Assembly (NCBI RefSeq): GCF_000819785.1
Contig: NZ_CDBK01000104.1
Location: 1-56,135, forward strand
Source of the DNA: Aeromonas caviae
GTDB taxonomy: Bacteria > Pseudomonadota > Gammaproteobacteria > Enterobacterales > Aeromonadaceae
DNA length: 56,135 nt
Direction: 5' to 3'
Shown here in pieces: positions 17,576 to 26,752 of this stretch. Both the position numbers and the translations under genes were made by a program. Numbering within the stretch: position 1 is the stretch's first letter; every line of letters starts with the position of its first letter. Under the pieces are notes generated by a model that had not been told where the DNA came from, ran no database searches, and saw nothing but the letters and a program-made list of their open reading frames with translations.

Positions 17576-17639
17576 TCCGATCGTTCCTTCATTGGGGGTT
17601 CACAACGGTGAACAAAATGCTAACCTCCTATCGAGAATA

Positions 17640-17669
17640 GATAATCATCGATTTATTAAAATAATTATC
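17640..17669. promoter_or_regulatory. AT-rich dyad between yceI and the LysR gene
   Basis: GATAAT (17640-17645) and ATTATC (17664-17669) form an interrupted inverted repeat in the AT-rich part of the 109-bp divergent intergenic region. This is where a LysR regulator would bind both promoters. It is a weak motif call. Confidence 0.35.
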
Positions 17670-17684
17670 AACCGAGAGTGGAAT

Positions 17685-18587
17685 ATGGATCAGATAGCCG
17701 CCATGCGCACCTTCATCAAGGTGGTGGAGTGCCAGAGCTTCACCAAGGCCGCCCATCAGCTCGGGATCTCGGTCGCCATGACCTCCAAGCTGATGCAGCA
17801 GCTCGAGGAGTCCCTCTCCACCCGGCTGTTGTCGCGCACCACCCGCCAGGTCAATCCCACCGAGGCGGGCCAGTTCTACTACCAGCGCTCCCTGGCCCTG
17901 CTGGCGGAGCTGGAAGAGACCCACAGCCAGCTCACCCACAACAACCAGCAGCCCCAGGGCACCCTCAAGCTCTCGGTGCCCATGGATTTCGGCTACCTGC
18001 ACCTCTCCCCCGCCCTGCCCCTGTTTCGCGAGCGCTACCCGGACTTGAAGCTCGAGATTGAGTACAGCGACCGGCGGGTGGCCCTGGTGGAGGAGGGGTT
18101 CGATCTGGCCCTGCGCATCGGCAACCTGCCGGACTCCTCCCTGGTGGCCAAGCCGCTCGCCATGATGAAGATGGTGGTGTGCGCCAGCCCCGACTACCTG
18201 GCCCGCCGGGGCAGGCCGAAGACCCCGGAGGATCTCAAGCAGCACGACTGCCTCATCTACACCCTGACCCAGCCGGACTGGGTCTTCAAACGGGATGGGG
18301 AGGAGCACAGCATCCGCCCCCAGGGGCCCCTTCGCGCCAACAACGGGGTGGCCCTGACCCGGGCCGCCTGCGACCACCAGGGCATCATCTTGCAGCCCAC
18401 CTTCATCGTGGGGGATGCGCTGCGCTCGGGGGCGCTGGTCCCCTTGTTGCTGGAGTGGGAGAAGGGGCAGGTGGGGCTCTATGCCCTCTATCCGCACCGC
18501 CGTTTCGTGTCGGCCAAGGTGCGCTGCTTCATCGAATTCGTGCAGGAGCGCTATCTGGCGCCCCACTACTGGGACAGGGAGACCTGA
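17685..18587 (+). CDS. LysR-family transcriptional regulator
   Basis: The 300-residue protein has an N-terminal winged helix-turn-helix (MDQIAAMRTFIKVVECQSFTKAAHQLG, then SVAMTSKLMQQLEESLSTRLLSRTTR) and a periplasmic-binding-protein-like effector domain from about residue 90. The layout and RTFIKVVE opening are typical of the CrgA-like LysR branch. The ATG at 17685 is preceded by GAGAG; the frame is open further upstream but reads through the intergenic promoter region. Divergent orientation suggests it controls yceI and the adjoining membrane gene. The ligand is unknown. Confidence 0.9.
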   Translation: MDQIAAMRTFIKVVECQSFTKAAHQLGISVAMTSKLMQQLEESLSTRLLSRTTRQVNPTEAGQFYYQRSLALLAELEETHSQLTHNNQQPQGTLKLSVPMDFGYLHLSPALPLFRERYPDLKLEIEYSDRRVALVEEGFDLALRIGNLPDSSLVAKPLAMMKMVVCASPDYLARRGRPKTPEDLKQHDCLIYTLTQPDWVFKRDGEEHSIRPQGPLRANNGVALTRAACDHQGIILQPTFIVGDALRSGALVPLLLEWEKGQVGLYALYPHRRFVSAKVRCFIEFVQERYLAPHYWDRET

Positions 18588-18595
18588 GCCCGGGC

Positions 18596-18997
18596 TCAGG
18601 GGGTGGGCATCAGCTCGGCCACCAGCAGGTGATCCTGCTGGCTCATCTGCCAGCGTGGCAGACGCTGGCGCAAGGCGGCGAGCTCGGCCTCCCCCAGCGC
18701 ATAGGGCAGGGTAACGTGCAGGCAGTGGCAATCCAGCATGGCCGCCAACTGCATCATCAGGGCGAGGTTCGCCTCGTCGCTCTTGTGCTTGTTGATGCGC
18801 TTGCCGAGCTCGTGGCGAAAGTGGGTCTCGGGATCCTGGGTCATCGCCTGCCAGCCGTAGCCAAAGAGCGGGATGAAGGCGCTGACGATGCCAAGGGCGG
18901 TGAGGGGCCGTTTGGGCGGGTGATAGAGGACGTTGAGATCCAGCAGGATGGGGCTTTGATGGGGCTCACGACTGCCGGATAAAATAGTATTGCTCAT
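18596..18997 (-). CDS. Conserved-looking protein of unknown function
   Basis: The 133-residue protein MSNTILSGSREPHQSPIL has no signal peptide, a proline-rich segment (NVLYHPPKRPLTA), and a C-terminal helical region with CHCLHVTLPYALGE. I recognise no family. CAGGG sits 8 nt before the ATG. It is convergent with the LysR gene, with its stop 8 bases past that stop codon, and divergent from fhs. Confidence 0.6.
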   Translation of the reverse strand: MSNTILSGSREPHQSPILLDLNVLYHPPKRPLTALGIVSAFIPLFGYGWQAMTQDPETHFRHELGKRINKHKSDEANLALMMQLAAMLDCHCLHVTLPYALGEAELAALRQRLPRWQMSQQDHLLVAELMPTP

Positions 18998-19063
18998 TGG
19001 ATTACCCTGTTGATTCCTCTAGACTTCGCCGCATATTTGACCTGACATGCCAACGAGGTGCTG

Positions 19064-20797
19064 ATGCTAAGCGATATCGAGATCTCCCGCCAGTCCCCCC
19101 GCCTGCCCATCGCCGAGGTGGCAGCACAGCTCGGCATAGCGGCCGCCCATCTCCACCCCCACGGCCATTACAAGGGCAAACTCGACCTCGCGCTGCTCCA
19201 TCACGCCCCCACCCGCGAGCCCGGCAAGCTGGTGCTGGTGAGCGCCATCACGCCCACCCCCCTTGGGGAGGGCAAGACGGTCACCACGATCGGCCTCTCC
19301 ATGGGGCTCAACCACATCGGCCAGCCCAGCATCGCCACCATTCGCCAGCCGAGCCTCGGCCCCGTCTTCGGGGTCAAGGGGGGCGCCGCCGGGGGCGGCA
19401 TGGCCCAGGTGGTGCCGATGGAGGAGATGAACCTGCACCTCACCGGGGATTTTCACGCCCTCACCGCCGCCCACAACCTGGCCTCTGCCGCCCTGGATGC
19501 CCGCCTGTTCCATGAACGCAAACTCGGTGACCAGTTCAGCGCCAGAACCGGTCTGGCGCGGCTCGACATCGACCCGGCCAACATCCTCTGGCCCCGCACC
19601 CTGGACATGAACGACCGGGCGCTTCGCCACCTCACCCTCGGCCAGGGCGGCGCTGCCGATGGTGTCGAGCGCCCCGATCGCTTCGTCATCACCGCCGCCT
19701 CCGAGCTGATGGCCATTCTGGCCCTGGCCAGGGATCTCAAGGACTTGCGCGCGCGTATCGGCCGCATCCAGCTCGCCCTCGACCAGCGCGGCCAACCCGT
19801 GACCGCCGAGCAGCTGGAAGTGGCGGGGGCCATGACGGTGCTGCTCAAAGACGCCCTCAAGCCCACCCTGATGCAGACCACGGAGCAGACCCCTGTGCTG
19901 GTCCACGCCGGCCCCTTTGCCAACATCGCCCACGGCAACTCCTCCGTCATCGCCGATCGCATGGCGCTGGGTCTTGCCGACTATGTGGTGACCGAGGCGG
20001 GTTTTGGCTCCGACATGGGGCTGGAGAAGTTCTTCAACATCAAGTATCGCCAGTCCGGCCTCGCCCCCGCCTGCGTGGTGCTGGTGGCCACGGTGCGCGG
20101 CCTCAAGGCCAACAGCGGCCTGCTCGACATCCGGCCGGGCCAGCCGCTGCCGGCCAGCCTGCAAGGGGAAGATCTGCCCACCCTGACAGCGGGGTGCGCC
20201 AACCTCGCCTGGCATATTCACAACGCCCGCCGTTACGGGGTGCCCGTGGTGGTCGCCATCAACCGCTTCCCCACCGACAGCGACTCCGAGCTGGCCCTGC
20301 TGGAGGCGGCGGCGCGCCAGGCCGGTGCTTGTGGCGTCGCCCTCTCCCGGGCCTTCACTGACGGTGGCGCGGGTGCGGCGGATCTGGCTCACGCCGTGGT
20401 GGCGGCCTGCAAGCAGCCCAGTGAGGTCAGGCTGCTCTACCCCGATGAGATGAGCCTTGCCGCCAAGCTCGCCACCCTGGTGGAGTGCGGCTATGGCGGC
20501 CGGGGTGTCACCCTCTCGGACAAGGCGCGCCAGCAACTGGCCAGACTCTCGGCAGAGGGTCAGGATCACCTGCCCGTCTGCATGGCCAAGACGCCGCTCT
20601 CCATCAGCCATGACCCGGCCAGGAAGGGCGTACCGACGGACTTCGAGGTGCCCATCGAGGAGGTGAAACTCTGCGCGGGGGCAGGCTTTGTCTATGCCCT
20701 GGCAGGCCCCATCATGACCATGCCGGGCCTGGGCAGCCTGCCGGCCTATCGCCATATCGACATCAACGATGACGGCAACATTGTCGGCCTGAGCTGA
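19064..20797 (+). CDS. fhs: Formate-tetrahydrofolate ligase
   Basis: Fhs makes 10-formyltetrahydrofolate from formate, THF and ATP, feeding purine and fMet-tRNA synthesis. The 577-residue protein carries the P-loop TPLGEGKT (residues 65-72), the signature [34 protein letters not shown] and the C-terminal [18 protein letters not shown]. The ATG at 19064 follows GAGG by 5 nt; a GTG two codons earlier is less likely. It is followed by a degenerate second copy of its own last 47 bp (see repeat and finding), then a terminator. Confidence 0.96.
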   Translation: MLSDIEISRQSPRLPIAEVAAQLGIAAAHLHPHGHYKGKLDLALLHHAPTREPGKLVLVSAITPTPLGEGKTVTTIGLSMGLNHIGQPSIATIRQPSLGPVFGVKGGAAGGGMAQVVPMEEMNLHLTGDFHALTAAHNLASAALDARLFHERKLGDQFSARTGLARLDIDPANILWPRTLDMNDRALRHLTLGQGGAADGVERPDRFVITAASELMAILALARDLKDLRARIGRIQLALDQRGQPVTAEQLEVAGAMTVLLKDALKPTLMQTTEQTPVLVHAGPFANIAHGNSSVIADRMALGLADYVVTEAGFGSDMGLEKFFNIKYRQSGLAPACVVLVATVRGLKANSGLLDIRPGQPLPASLQGEDLPTLTAGCANLAWHIHNARRYGVPVVVAINRFPTDSDSELALLEAAARQAGACGVALSRAFTDGGAGAADLAHAVVAACKQPSEVRLLYPDEMSLAAKLATLVECGYGGRGVTLSDKARQQLARLSAEGQDHLPVCMAKTPLSISHDPARKGVPTDFEVPIEEVKLCAGAGFVYALAGPIMTMPGLGSLPAYRHIDINDDGNIVGLS

Positions 20798-20877
20798 CGC
20801 GCAGGCTGGCAGCCTGTCCTCCCTGAACACCATATGGACATCGACGATGACGGGGAGATTGTCGGCCTGAGCTGACG
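20753..20877 (+). repeat. Duplicated 3' tail of fhs
   Basis: The last codons and stop of fhs (20753-20799) recur at 20831-20877, 78 bp downstream, with 42 of 47 bases identical. The second copy would read HMDIDDDGEIVGLS then TGA, against [14 protein letters not shown] in the gene. A shorter shared GGCAGCCTG (20732 and 20808) precedes each copy. The second tail has no gene body. Confidence 0.9.
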
Positions 20878-20902
20878 GCGCCCAGGTCCAGCCAGAAACA
20901 AC

Positions 20903-20928
20903 AAGGCCCCGCCGATTGGCGGGGCCTT
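20903..20928. terminator. Terminator between fhs and the chemoreceptor
   Basis: AAGGCCCCGCC and GGCGGGGCCTT make an 11-bp stem around GATT. It is placed between convergent genes and probably serves both. Confidence 0.85.
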
Positions 20929-20955
20929 CTGCGCTGTGCCGGGTGGCAGCAAGAC

Positions 20956-22605
20956 TCAGAGGGTGAAACGCTGGGTCATATGGTGCAGGGTATTGGCCAG
21001 CTTGCTCAGCTCGACACAGGCCTGGGCGGTCTGCTGCGCCCCCTGGGCATTCTCGTCGGCGGCGGTGTGGATCTTGACGATGCTGCGATTGAGCTCCTCG
21101 GTGACCGCGTTCTGCTGCTCGGTGGCGGTGGCGATCAGGGTGTTCATGTCGGTGATCTGGGTGACGGCACCGTTGATGCTGTCGATGCTGCTCCCCGCCT
21201 CCCGCGCCAGCTCCACGCTCTCCTGCATCTGCTGACGGCTCAGTTGCATGGCGCTGCCCGCCTCGGCGGTGCGCTCCTGCAACACCTCGATCATCTTGCT
21301 GATCTCGGCGGTGGACGCCTGGGTGCGCTGGGCCAGACTGCGCACCTCGTCCGCCACCACCGCAAAGCCACGGCCCTGCTCGCCGGCCCGGGCCGCTTCG
21401 ATGGCCGCATTCAGTGCCAGCAGGTTGGTCTGCTCGGCGATGCCGCGGATCACGTCCAGCACCATGCTGATGCTGGCGCTGTCGGTCTCCAGTTGCTGCA
21501 CCACGCTCCCGGCCTGCTCTATCTGGCGGGAGACCTGCTCTATGCTGCCGATGGCGCTGCGCACCACCTGGTTGCCCTGGGTGGAGGTGCGGGAAGCCTG
21601 CTTGGCCGCCCCCATGGCGTCCGTGGTGTTGCGAGCCACCTCATTGACGGTGGACTGCATCTCGTTCATGGCGGTGGCGACCTGAGAGACCTCTCCCTGC
21701 TGGCTTGCCATGCCTTTGGCGGACTGCTCGGAGATGGCGCTCACCTCCTCTACCGCGCTGCTGAGCTGGCTCACCGAGCCGGAGATTTCGCTCACCAGCT
21801 CTGCCAGTGCCCCCTGCATCCGGTCGATGGCCGACCCCAGCTGACCCAGCTCGTCGCGGTTGAAGCGGTTGCCGCGGACCCACTCCTGCAGCTCGCCCCG
21901 GCCGAGATCGCCGCTCGCGATGCGCTGGGCCTGACGGGCCAGCATGATGAGCGGGTCGCGGATCTGGCGGGTCAGCACCACCGAGAGGGCGACAACCAGG
22001 GCCAGGCCTATCACCAGGGCCAGGGTCACGCTCAGTTTGGCGCTGTCAAAGGCGTCCACCACCTCGGCACGGGAGCCCACGGAGTAGCCGTGGTTGATGC
22101 GGATAAGCTCACCCACCGACTTGGTCAGATTGGTATAGAGGGTGACCCCCTCCCCCATGAAGAGGTGCTGGGCTTCGGCCATCTGTCCCGAGTCCTGCAT
22201 CTGCCGGATGCGCTGGTGCAGGGCGATGTACCTGTCCCAGTCCGCCTTGACGATGTCAAAGGCGCGGCGCTCCTCCCGATCCTCCGCCCAGATGGTGCCA
22301 TCGTGGGCCACTATCTGGCGCGCAGCCTCTTGCAGGCTCTTCTCGCTCTCGTTGCGATAGCGGGCCTTCTGCTGGGCATCGTCCGCCACCAGGAAGACAT
22401 CCAGCTCGTAGCGGCGCAGGGCATTGATGGTCTCGCCGAGGGTGCTGGTGCGCACGACGGCGGGCAGGATACTGTCGGTAAAGCCGATGGCGGCGCGGTT
22501 CATCTTGCTGAATTCAAACAGCGAGAAGCCGCCGATAAAGGCCATCATCAGGCCGAGTACGGCAAAGCCGGCGGTAAGTTTTTTGCCTATCGTCATGGTG
22601 TTCAT
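20956..22605 (-). CDS. Methyl-accepting chemotaxis protein
   Basis: The 549-residue inner-membrane chemoreceptor has a first transmembrane helix at about residues 10-32 ([17 protein letters not shown]). A periplasmic sensor of about 155 residues follows, helical and like four-helix-bundle domains. A second helix near 190-210 ([19 protein letters not shown]) leads to a HAMP domain and the long cytoplasmic coiled coil. The hairpin tip [28 protein letters not shown], which docks CheA/CheW, is intact. No ligand can be named. The start at 22605 has AGGA upstream; an in-frame start 11 codons earlier lacks support. A sigma-28-like promoter lies upstream. Confidence 0.94.
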   Translation of the reverse strand: MNTMTIGKKLTAGFAVLGLMMAFIGGFSLFEFSKMNRAAIGFTDSILPAVVRTSTLGETINALRRYELDVFLVADDAQQKARYRNESEKSLQEAARQIVAHDGTIWAEDREERRAFDIVKADWDRYIALHQRIRQMQDSGQMAEAQHLFMGEGVTLYTNLTKSVGELIRINHGYSVGSRAEVVDAFDSAKLSVTLALVIGLALVVALSVVLTRQIRDPLIMLARQAQRIASGDLGRGELQEWVRGNRFNRDELGQLGSAIDRMQGALAELVSEISGSVSQLSSAVEEVSAISEQSAKGMASQQGEVSQVATAMNEMQSTVNEVARNTTDAMGAAKQASRTSTQGNQVVRSAIGSIEQVSRQIEQAGSVVQQLETDSASISMVLDVIRGIAEQTNLLALNAAIEAARAGEQGRGFAVVADEVRSLAQRTQASTAEISKMIEVLQERTAEAGSAMQLSRQQMQESVELAREAGSSIDSINGAVTQITDMNTLIATATEQQNAVTEELNRSIVKIHTAADENAQGAQQTAQACVELSKLANTLHHMTQRFTL

Positions 22606-22765
22606 GGCATGTCCTGCATGGGGGAAAACAAGTGGCATTGCTGGGCGCAGGCCTGGCCTGCGCCTTCACTACCCTCCTTGGCAGCACATCTCGTCCCTGT
22701 CGGCGCGCACAAGGGCGGGCCCGGGGTGTCGGCGTCAACCAGACCGTCCGACAACACGGAGAGCC

Positions 22766-22792
22766 ATAGCGACCGGCACGGTCACAACTTTA
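22766..22792 (-). promoter_or_regulatory. Sigma-28-like flagellar promoter of the chemoreceptor
   Basis: On the minus strand TAAAGTTG (22792-22785, 7 of 8 to TAAAGTTT), an 11-bp spacer, then GTCGCTAT (5 of 8 to GCCGATAA). The spacing is exact for FliA and the downstream gene is of the class FliA usually controls. The -10 match is imperfect. Confidence 0.5.
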
Positions 22793-22825
22793 GGTATTTT
22801 TCAAAAAAAGTGCGGGAAAGAAGCC

Positions 22826-22848
22826 GGGGCCTGTCGGCGACAGGCCCC
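22826..22848 (-). terminator. Terminator after folE
   Basis: GGGGCCTGTC and GACAGGCCCC form a 10-bp stem around a 3-nt loop, 8 nt past the folE stop. A T7 run follows further on in the minus-strand sense. Confidence 0.7.
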
Positions 22849-22855
22849 GGGAGCA

Positions 22856-23512
22856 CTACCCTTTCAGACCACCGAGGAACTCGGCGCGGGTGTCGGGCTG
22901 GGTCTTGAAGACGCCGCCCAGGGAGGTGGTGGTGGTGTAGGAGGTGGAGTCCATCACGCCACGGGCCTTCACGCAGAAGTGGGTCGCCTTGATGCTGATG
23001 GCCACGTCCCTGGTGCCAAGCAGGGTCTGCAACGCCAGCAGGATCTGCTGGGTCAGCCGCTCCTGTACCTGGGGACGGCGGGCGAAGAACTGCACGATGC
23101 GGTTGATCTTCGACAGGCCAATCACCTTGCCGCGGGGAATGTAGGCCACGTGGGCAAAGCCGTCTATGGTGACGAAGTGGTGCTCGCAGGTGCTGGTGAG
23201 GCTGATGTCCCGCACCATGATCATCTCGTCCACCTTCATCTTGTTCTCGATCACCGTCACCTTGGGGAAGGTGGCATAGTCGAGGCCGGAGAAGATCTCG
23301 TTCACGTACATCTTGGCAATGCGGTGCGGGGTCTCGGCCAGACTGTCGTCGGCCAGATCCAGTCCCAGCGTCTCCATGATGGCGCGCATATGACCTTCGA
23401 TTTTTTCCTTTTTCTGCTGGCCGCTCAATTCATTGGCCACCAGAGGTGTCTCAAGGCCCTCGGCCTCGAGCGCCGCCCTGACCAACAGGGCTTCCTGGCT
23501 TAAGCTCGTCAT
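22856..23512 (-). CDS. folE: GTP cyclohydrolase I
   Basis: FolE converts GTP to dihydroneopterin triphosphate, the first step of folate synthesis. The 218-residue product has the family zinc ligands Cys109 and a His in STCEHHF, plus Cys180 in [11 protein letters not shown], and the signatures [17 protein letters not shown] and DMTS-type turn GVMDSTSYT. The length and layout match E. coli FolE. It stands alone, divergent from moeA. Its pterin chemistry is related to, but not part of, the neighbouring Moco pathway. Confidence 0.96.
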   Translation of the reverse strand: MTSLSQEALLVRAALEAEGLETPLVANELSGQQKKEKIEGHMRAIMETLGLDLADDSLAETPHRIAKMYVNEIFSGLDYATFPKVTVIENKMKVDEMIMVRDISLTSTCEHHFVTIDGFAHVAYIPRGKVIGLSKINRIVQFFARRPQVQERLTQQILLALQTLLGTRDVAISIKATHFCVKARGVMDSTSYTTTTSLGGVFKTQPDTRAEFLGGLKG

Positions 23513-23882
23513 CGTGTTTCTCTCCCACGCTCAGGGACTGTGCTGGCCTGCGGCATGGTGCCGCGGCGCAATCTTACAGGGCGATTATTGTCATAATTCT
23601 GTCTAACTCAAGCCCGGTGCCCGACTTTATGCCAAACCACCCCGTTTTGTCCGCACCGGCCTGCCCATTCGGGGGCAAGGCGCACGGCCGTGCCGCCTCT
23701 TCCCCAGCCACCATCTCGCACAAGCCTCGCTCTGGTTACCCATCAGGAGGTAATTCAACGGGATAGCGCCCCATAATCCGATCACTCCGGGGCATCTGCC
23801 CCCCATTACCGCACCTTCGGCCTGCCCATCGGAGCGGATTTTTGGGATAATCCGCCCCCTACACACCAGAGAGGTCATGATG
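23513..23882. other. Divergent intergenic region folE-moeA
   Basis: This gap of 370 bp has no gene. A GATAAT at 23846-23851 lies inside a short inverted repeat (GCGGAT...ATCCGC) close to the moeA start and may be its -10. I do not see a Moco riboswitch here. Confidence 0.45.
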
Positions 23883-25109
23883 ATGGGATTCGATACCGGT
23901 GCACTCCTCCCCTTGGACAAGGCCCTGCAAGGGATGCTGGAACAACTCACCTGCTGCTGCGAGACGGAGCAGTTGCCCCTGCCCCAGGCGCTGGATCGGA
24001 TCCTGGCCGAGGAGATAAGCTCCCCCCTCTTCGTCCCCCCCTTCGACAACGCCGCCATGGACGGCTATGCCGTGCGCCTGGCGGATCTCGCCGCCGGGGT
24101 GCCGCTCCCCGTGGCGGGCAAGGCCTTTGCGGGCCAGCCCTATGAGGGGGAGTGGCCCGCCGGCCACTGCATCCGCATCATGACCGGGGCCCCTGTGCCC
24201 CCGGGTGCAGACGCTGTGGTGATGCAGGAAGAAACGCAAGCCGGCGACAACGGGATCACTTTCCTGACCGCGCCCACTCCTGGCCAGAACATCCGTCGCC
24301 GCGGCGAGGATCTGGCGCAGGGTGCCCAGGTGCTCGAAAGCGGCCTTCGCCTGAGCCCCAGGGAGCTGCCGCTGCTCGCCTCCCTTGGCATCGCGAACGT
24401 CACGGTGCGCCGTCCCCTCAAGGTCGCCATCTTCAGCACAGGGGACGAGCTCAAGCCTCTGGGCACCCCGCTCCAGCACGGAGACATTTACGACTCCAAC
24501 CGCTACGGGGTCAAGGCGATGCTGAGCCGCATGGGCTGTGAGTGCCTGGACCTTGGCATCATCCCCGACGATCCGGCTGCCCTGCGCGCCGCCTTCTTGC
24601 AGGCCGACCGCGAGGCCGATGCCCTGATCACCACCGGGGGAGTCTCGGTGGGGGAAGCGGACTTCACCAAGCAACTGCTCGAAGAGCTCGGGGAAATTGG
24701 CTTCTGGAAGCTCGCCATCAAGCCGGGCAAACCCTTCGCCTTTGGCCGGTTGCCAAACGCCTGGTTCTTCGGTCTGCCGGGCAACCCGGTCTCCGCCATG
24801 GTCACCTTCGATCAGCTGGTGCAACCGGCCCTGGCCAGACTGGCCGGTCAGCAGTTTGCACGCCCGCACCCCCTCCAGGCCCTGGCGACAGAGCCGCTCA
24901 AGAAGAGCCCGGGGCGCCTGGACTTCCAACGCGGCATCCTGAGCGTGGGCCCGAATGGCCTCGAGGTACGCAGCACCGGCTCCCAGGACTCCGGGGTGTT
25001 CAGCTCCCTGTCCCGGGCCAACTGCTACATCGTGCTCGAGCAGGAGCGCGGCAAGGTGGCCGCCGGTGAGACGGTCACCGTCGAGCCCTTCTCGGGGCTG
25101 CTGCTGTGA
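23883..25109 (+). CDS. moeA: Molybdopterin molybdotransferase MoeA
   Basis: MoeA inserts molybdate into adenylylated molybdopterin, the last general step of Moco synthesis. The 408-residue protein aligns along its length with E. coli MoeA. It shows [47 protein letters not shown], the MoCF/MogA-type core [18 protein letters not shown] segment ([19 protein letters not shown]), and [12 protein letters not shown]. Of three consecutive ATGs (23877, 23880, 23883) the third has the best spacing (GAGG, 8 nt) and gives MGFDTG, matching MEFTTG in E. coli. The stop overlaps the moeB start. Confidence 0.96.
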   Translation: MGFDTGALLPLDKALQGMLEQLTCCCETEQLPLPQALDRILAEEISSPLFVPPFDNAAMDGYAVRLADLAAGVPLPVAGKAFAGQPYEGEWPAGHCIRIMTGAPVPPGADAVVMQEETQAGDNGITFLTAPTPGQNIRRRGEDLAQGAQVLESGLRLSPRELPLLASLGIANVTVRRPLKVAIFSTGDELKPLGTPLQHGDIYDSNRYGVKAMLSRMGCECLDLGIIPDDPAALRAAFLQADREADALITTGGVSVGEADFTKQLLEELGEIGFWKLAIKPGKPFAFGRLPNAWFFGLPGNPVSAMVTFDQLVQPALARLAGQQFARPHPLQALATEPLKKSPGRLDFQRGILSVGPNGLEVRSTGSQDSGVFSSLSRANCYIVLEQERGKVAAGETVTVEPFSGLLL

Positions 25110-25861
25110 GCGAGATCCTGAGCGACGCCGAGCTCCTTCGCTACAACCGCCAGATCGTGCTCAAATCCTTCGACTTCGAGGGGCAGGAGGCGCTCAAGCA
25201 GTCACGCGTGCTGGTCATCGGCGCCGGGGGCCTCGGCTGCGCCGCCAGCCAGTATCTGGCGGTGGCCGGGGTCGGCCACCTCACCCTGGTGGATTTCGAT
25301 CGGGTGGAGCTCTCCAATTTGCAGCGCCAGGTGCTGCACAGCGACGAGCGCATCGGCCAGCTCAAGGTGGAGTCCGCGGCGACGTCCCTGCGCGCCCTCA
25401 CCCCCTGGCTCGAGGTGGAGACCCACGCAGCCCTCGCCGATGAGGCACTGCTCGATGCCCTGCTGCCAGGCCATCAGCTGGTGCTCGACTGCACCGACAA
25501 CGTCGCCATCCGCAACCTCCTGAACCAGCGTGCCCGCCAGCACAAGGTGCCCCTGGTCAGCGGCGCCGCCATCCGGCTGGAAGGGCAGCTCTGCAGCTTC
25601 ACCTGGCAGGACGATGAACCCTGCTACGCCTGTCTCAGCGCCCTCTTTGGCGATCAGGCCCTCACCTGTGTCGAGGCGGGGGTACTGGCCCCCGTGGTGG
25701 GACTGGTGGGCAGCCTGCAGGCGCTCGAAGCCATCAAGCTGCTGGCGGGCCTGGGCAAAAGCTACAGCGGCCGCCTGCTGGTGATCGACGGTCTGGGTGG
25801 CAGCTTTCGCGAGCTGAAGCTTCCCAAACGCCCCGACTGCCCGGTCTGCTCAAGGCCCTGA
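25106..25861 (+). CDS. moeB: Molybdopterin-synthase adenylyltransferase MoeB
   Basis: MoeB adenylates the C-terminal Gly-Gly of MoaD, the activation step before sulfur transfer. The 251-residue protein has the E1-type nucleotide loop [16 protein letters not shown], the catalytic DxxDxVExSNLQRQ region ([15 protein letters not shown]), and the two zinc CxxC pairs CYACL and CPVCSRP. The GTG start overlaps the moeA stop (GTGA), so the pair is translationally coupled. Its partner MoaD is 6 kb away in this window. Confidence 0.96.
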   Translation: MSEILSDAELLRYNRQIVLKSFDFEGQEALKQSRVLVIGAGGLGCAASQYLAVAGVGHLTLVDFDRVELSNLQRQVLHSDERIGQLKVESAATSLRALTPWLEVETHAALADEALLDALLPGHQLVLDCTDNVAIRNLLNQRARQHKVPLVSGAAIRLEGQLCSFTWQDDEPCYACLSALFGDQALTCVEAGVLAPVVGLVGSLQALEAIKLLAGLGKSYSGRLLVIDGLGGSFRELKLPKRPDCPVCSRP

Positions 25862-25879
25862 GCGGCAGAGCGCGCCCAC

Positions 25880-25911
25880 AAAAAAGCCGAACCCCGGGGT
25901 TCGGCTTTTTT
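25880..25911. terminator. Bidirectional terminator after moeAB and the ParR-like gene
   Basis: A 32-bp palindrome starting AAAAAAGCCGAACC and ending GGTTCGGCTTTTTT around CCGG lies between two convergent operons. Confidence 0.92.
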
Positions 25912-25939
25912 CATTGGGCTGCGGGTCGTCACAAAGGGC

Positions 25940-26752
25940 CTAGAAGATCCCCTTCGCCTTGACCTTCTTCATGCTCGCCACCTGGTTCGAGAGATCTTCG
26001 ATGAGGGGCTCGGCCAGCTCGGACGAGCCAGCCCCCCGGACGGGCTGGCTGGCCAGGCGCTGGATCAGGCGGTGCTGCTCGCGAATGAGCCGGGACTGCT
26101 CCTCCAACTGGCGGGAGAGCAGCTGGATGCTGCCCGCAAGGGGGGCCAGATCCGCCTCTCCCCCCGCCGTCGGCAGCTTGCCCGCGATGGCCTCTGCCAG
26201 CAAATCGTGATCGAGCGGGGCCGGCAACCCCTGCTTCAGCTCGTCCCAGAGCCCGGTGGGCTGCTGCTCGCCGATGCGGCTCACAATCTCGTCCACCAGG
26301 CTGTCCGGAAGTGGCGCCGCCGCCTGCTGACCCAGACGCTGAACGATTTCATCCGCCAGCCCCCGGTTGTCCCCCTGCCCCAGCTGGGGAGCCAGCCTGG
26401 CCACGATTTCATCGATCAGGGTATCGGTCGCCACGGGCGCACTCCCTTCCCCCAGCTCGAAGCCGCAACTGGCGAAGACATGGCGCAGGGTCGAGAGGTT
26501 CACCTGCTCCGGGCCGAAGGCATTGGCCATCCCCTTGCACAGGCTCGGAGCCAGCACATACAGGAACATGCCGCTCAGGTAGATGTCCTTGTGAAAACGG
26601 CTCTTGGAGAAGTCGAACTCCTCCACGTCGTCCTGGATCTTGCGCGCCCGCTGATACCAGCTTTGCAAGATCCCGGCCGCATAGCGATCAGACTCCAGCG
26701 CACCCGGATCCATGAAGATGGAGAAGGTCATGCGCTTGAGTTGACTACTCAT
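25940..26752 (-). CDS. ParR-like partner of the ParM-type actin
   Basis: The 270-residue protein follows the ParM-type gene and overlaps it by 8 bp. Residues 1-100 resemble plasmid R1 ParR in layout: a short strand KRMTFSIFMDP like RRTIAFKLNP, then helices with FHKDIYLSGMFLYVLA, suggesting a ribbon-helix-helix DNA-binding domain (inference). It is more than twice as long as R1 ParR (117). The extra C-terminal part holds repeats TLIDEIVARL (111-120), GLADEIVQRL (131-140) and SLVDEIVSRI (151-160), perhaps a fourth at 183-193, then a Gln-rich coiled coil (205-235) and a basic end MKKVKAKGIF. Position and gene order are those of parM-parR. Its similarity is too weak for certainty. Confidence 0.65.
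   Translation of the reverse strand: MSSQLKRMTFSIFMDPGALESDRYAAGILQSWYQRARKIQDDVEEFDFSKSRFHKDIYLSGMFLYVLAPSLCKGMANAFGPEQVNLSTLRHVFASCGFELGEGSAPVATDTLIDEIVARLAPQLGQGDNRGLADEIVQRLGQQAAAPLPDSLVDEIVSRIGEQQPTGLWDELKQGLPAPLDHDLLAEAIAGKLPTAGGEADLAPLAGSIQLLSRQLEEQSRLIREQHRLIQRLASQPVRGAGSSELAEPLIEDLSNQVASMKKVKAKGIF

Noticed and set aside
19067..20833. 588-codon minus-strand ORF
   Set aside because: Antisense shadow of fhs; its extra start codons only reflect the duplicated fhs tail.
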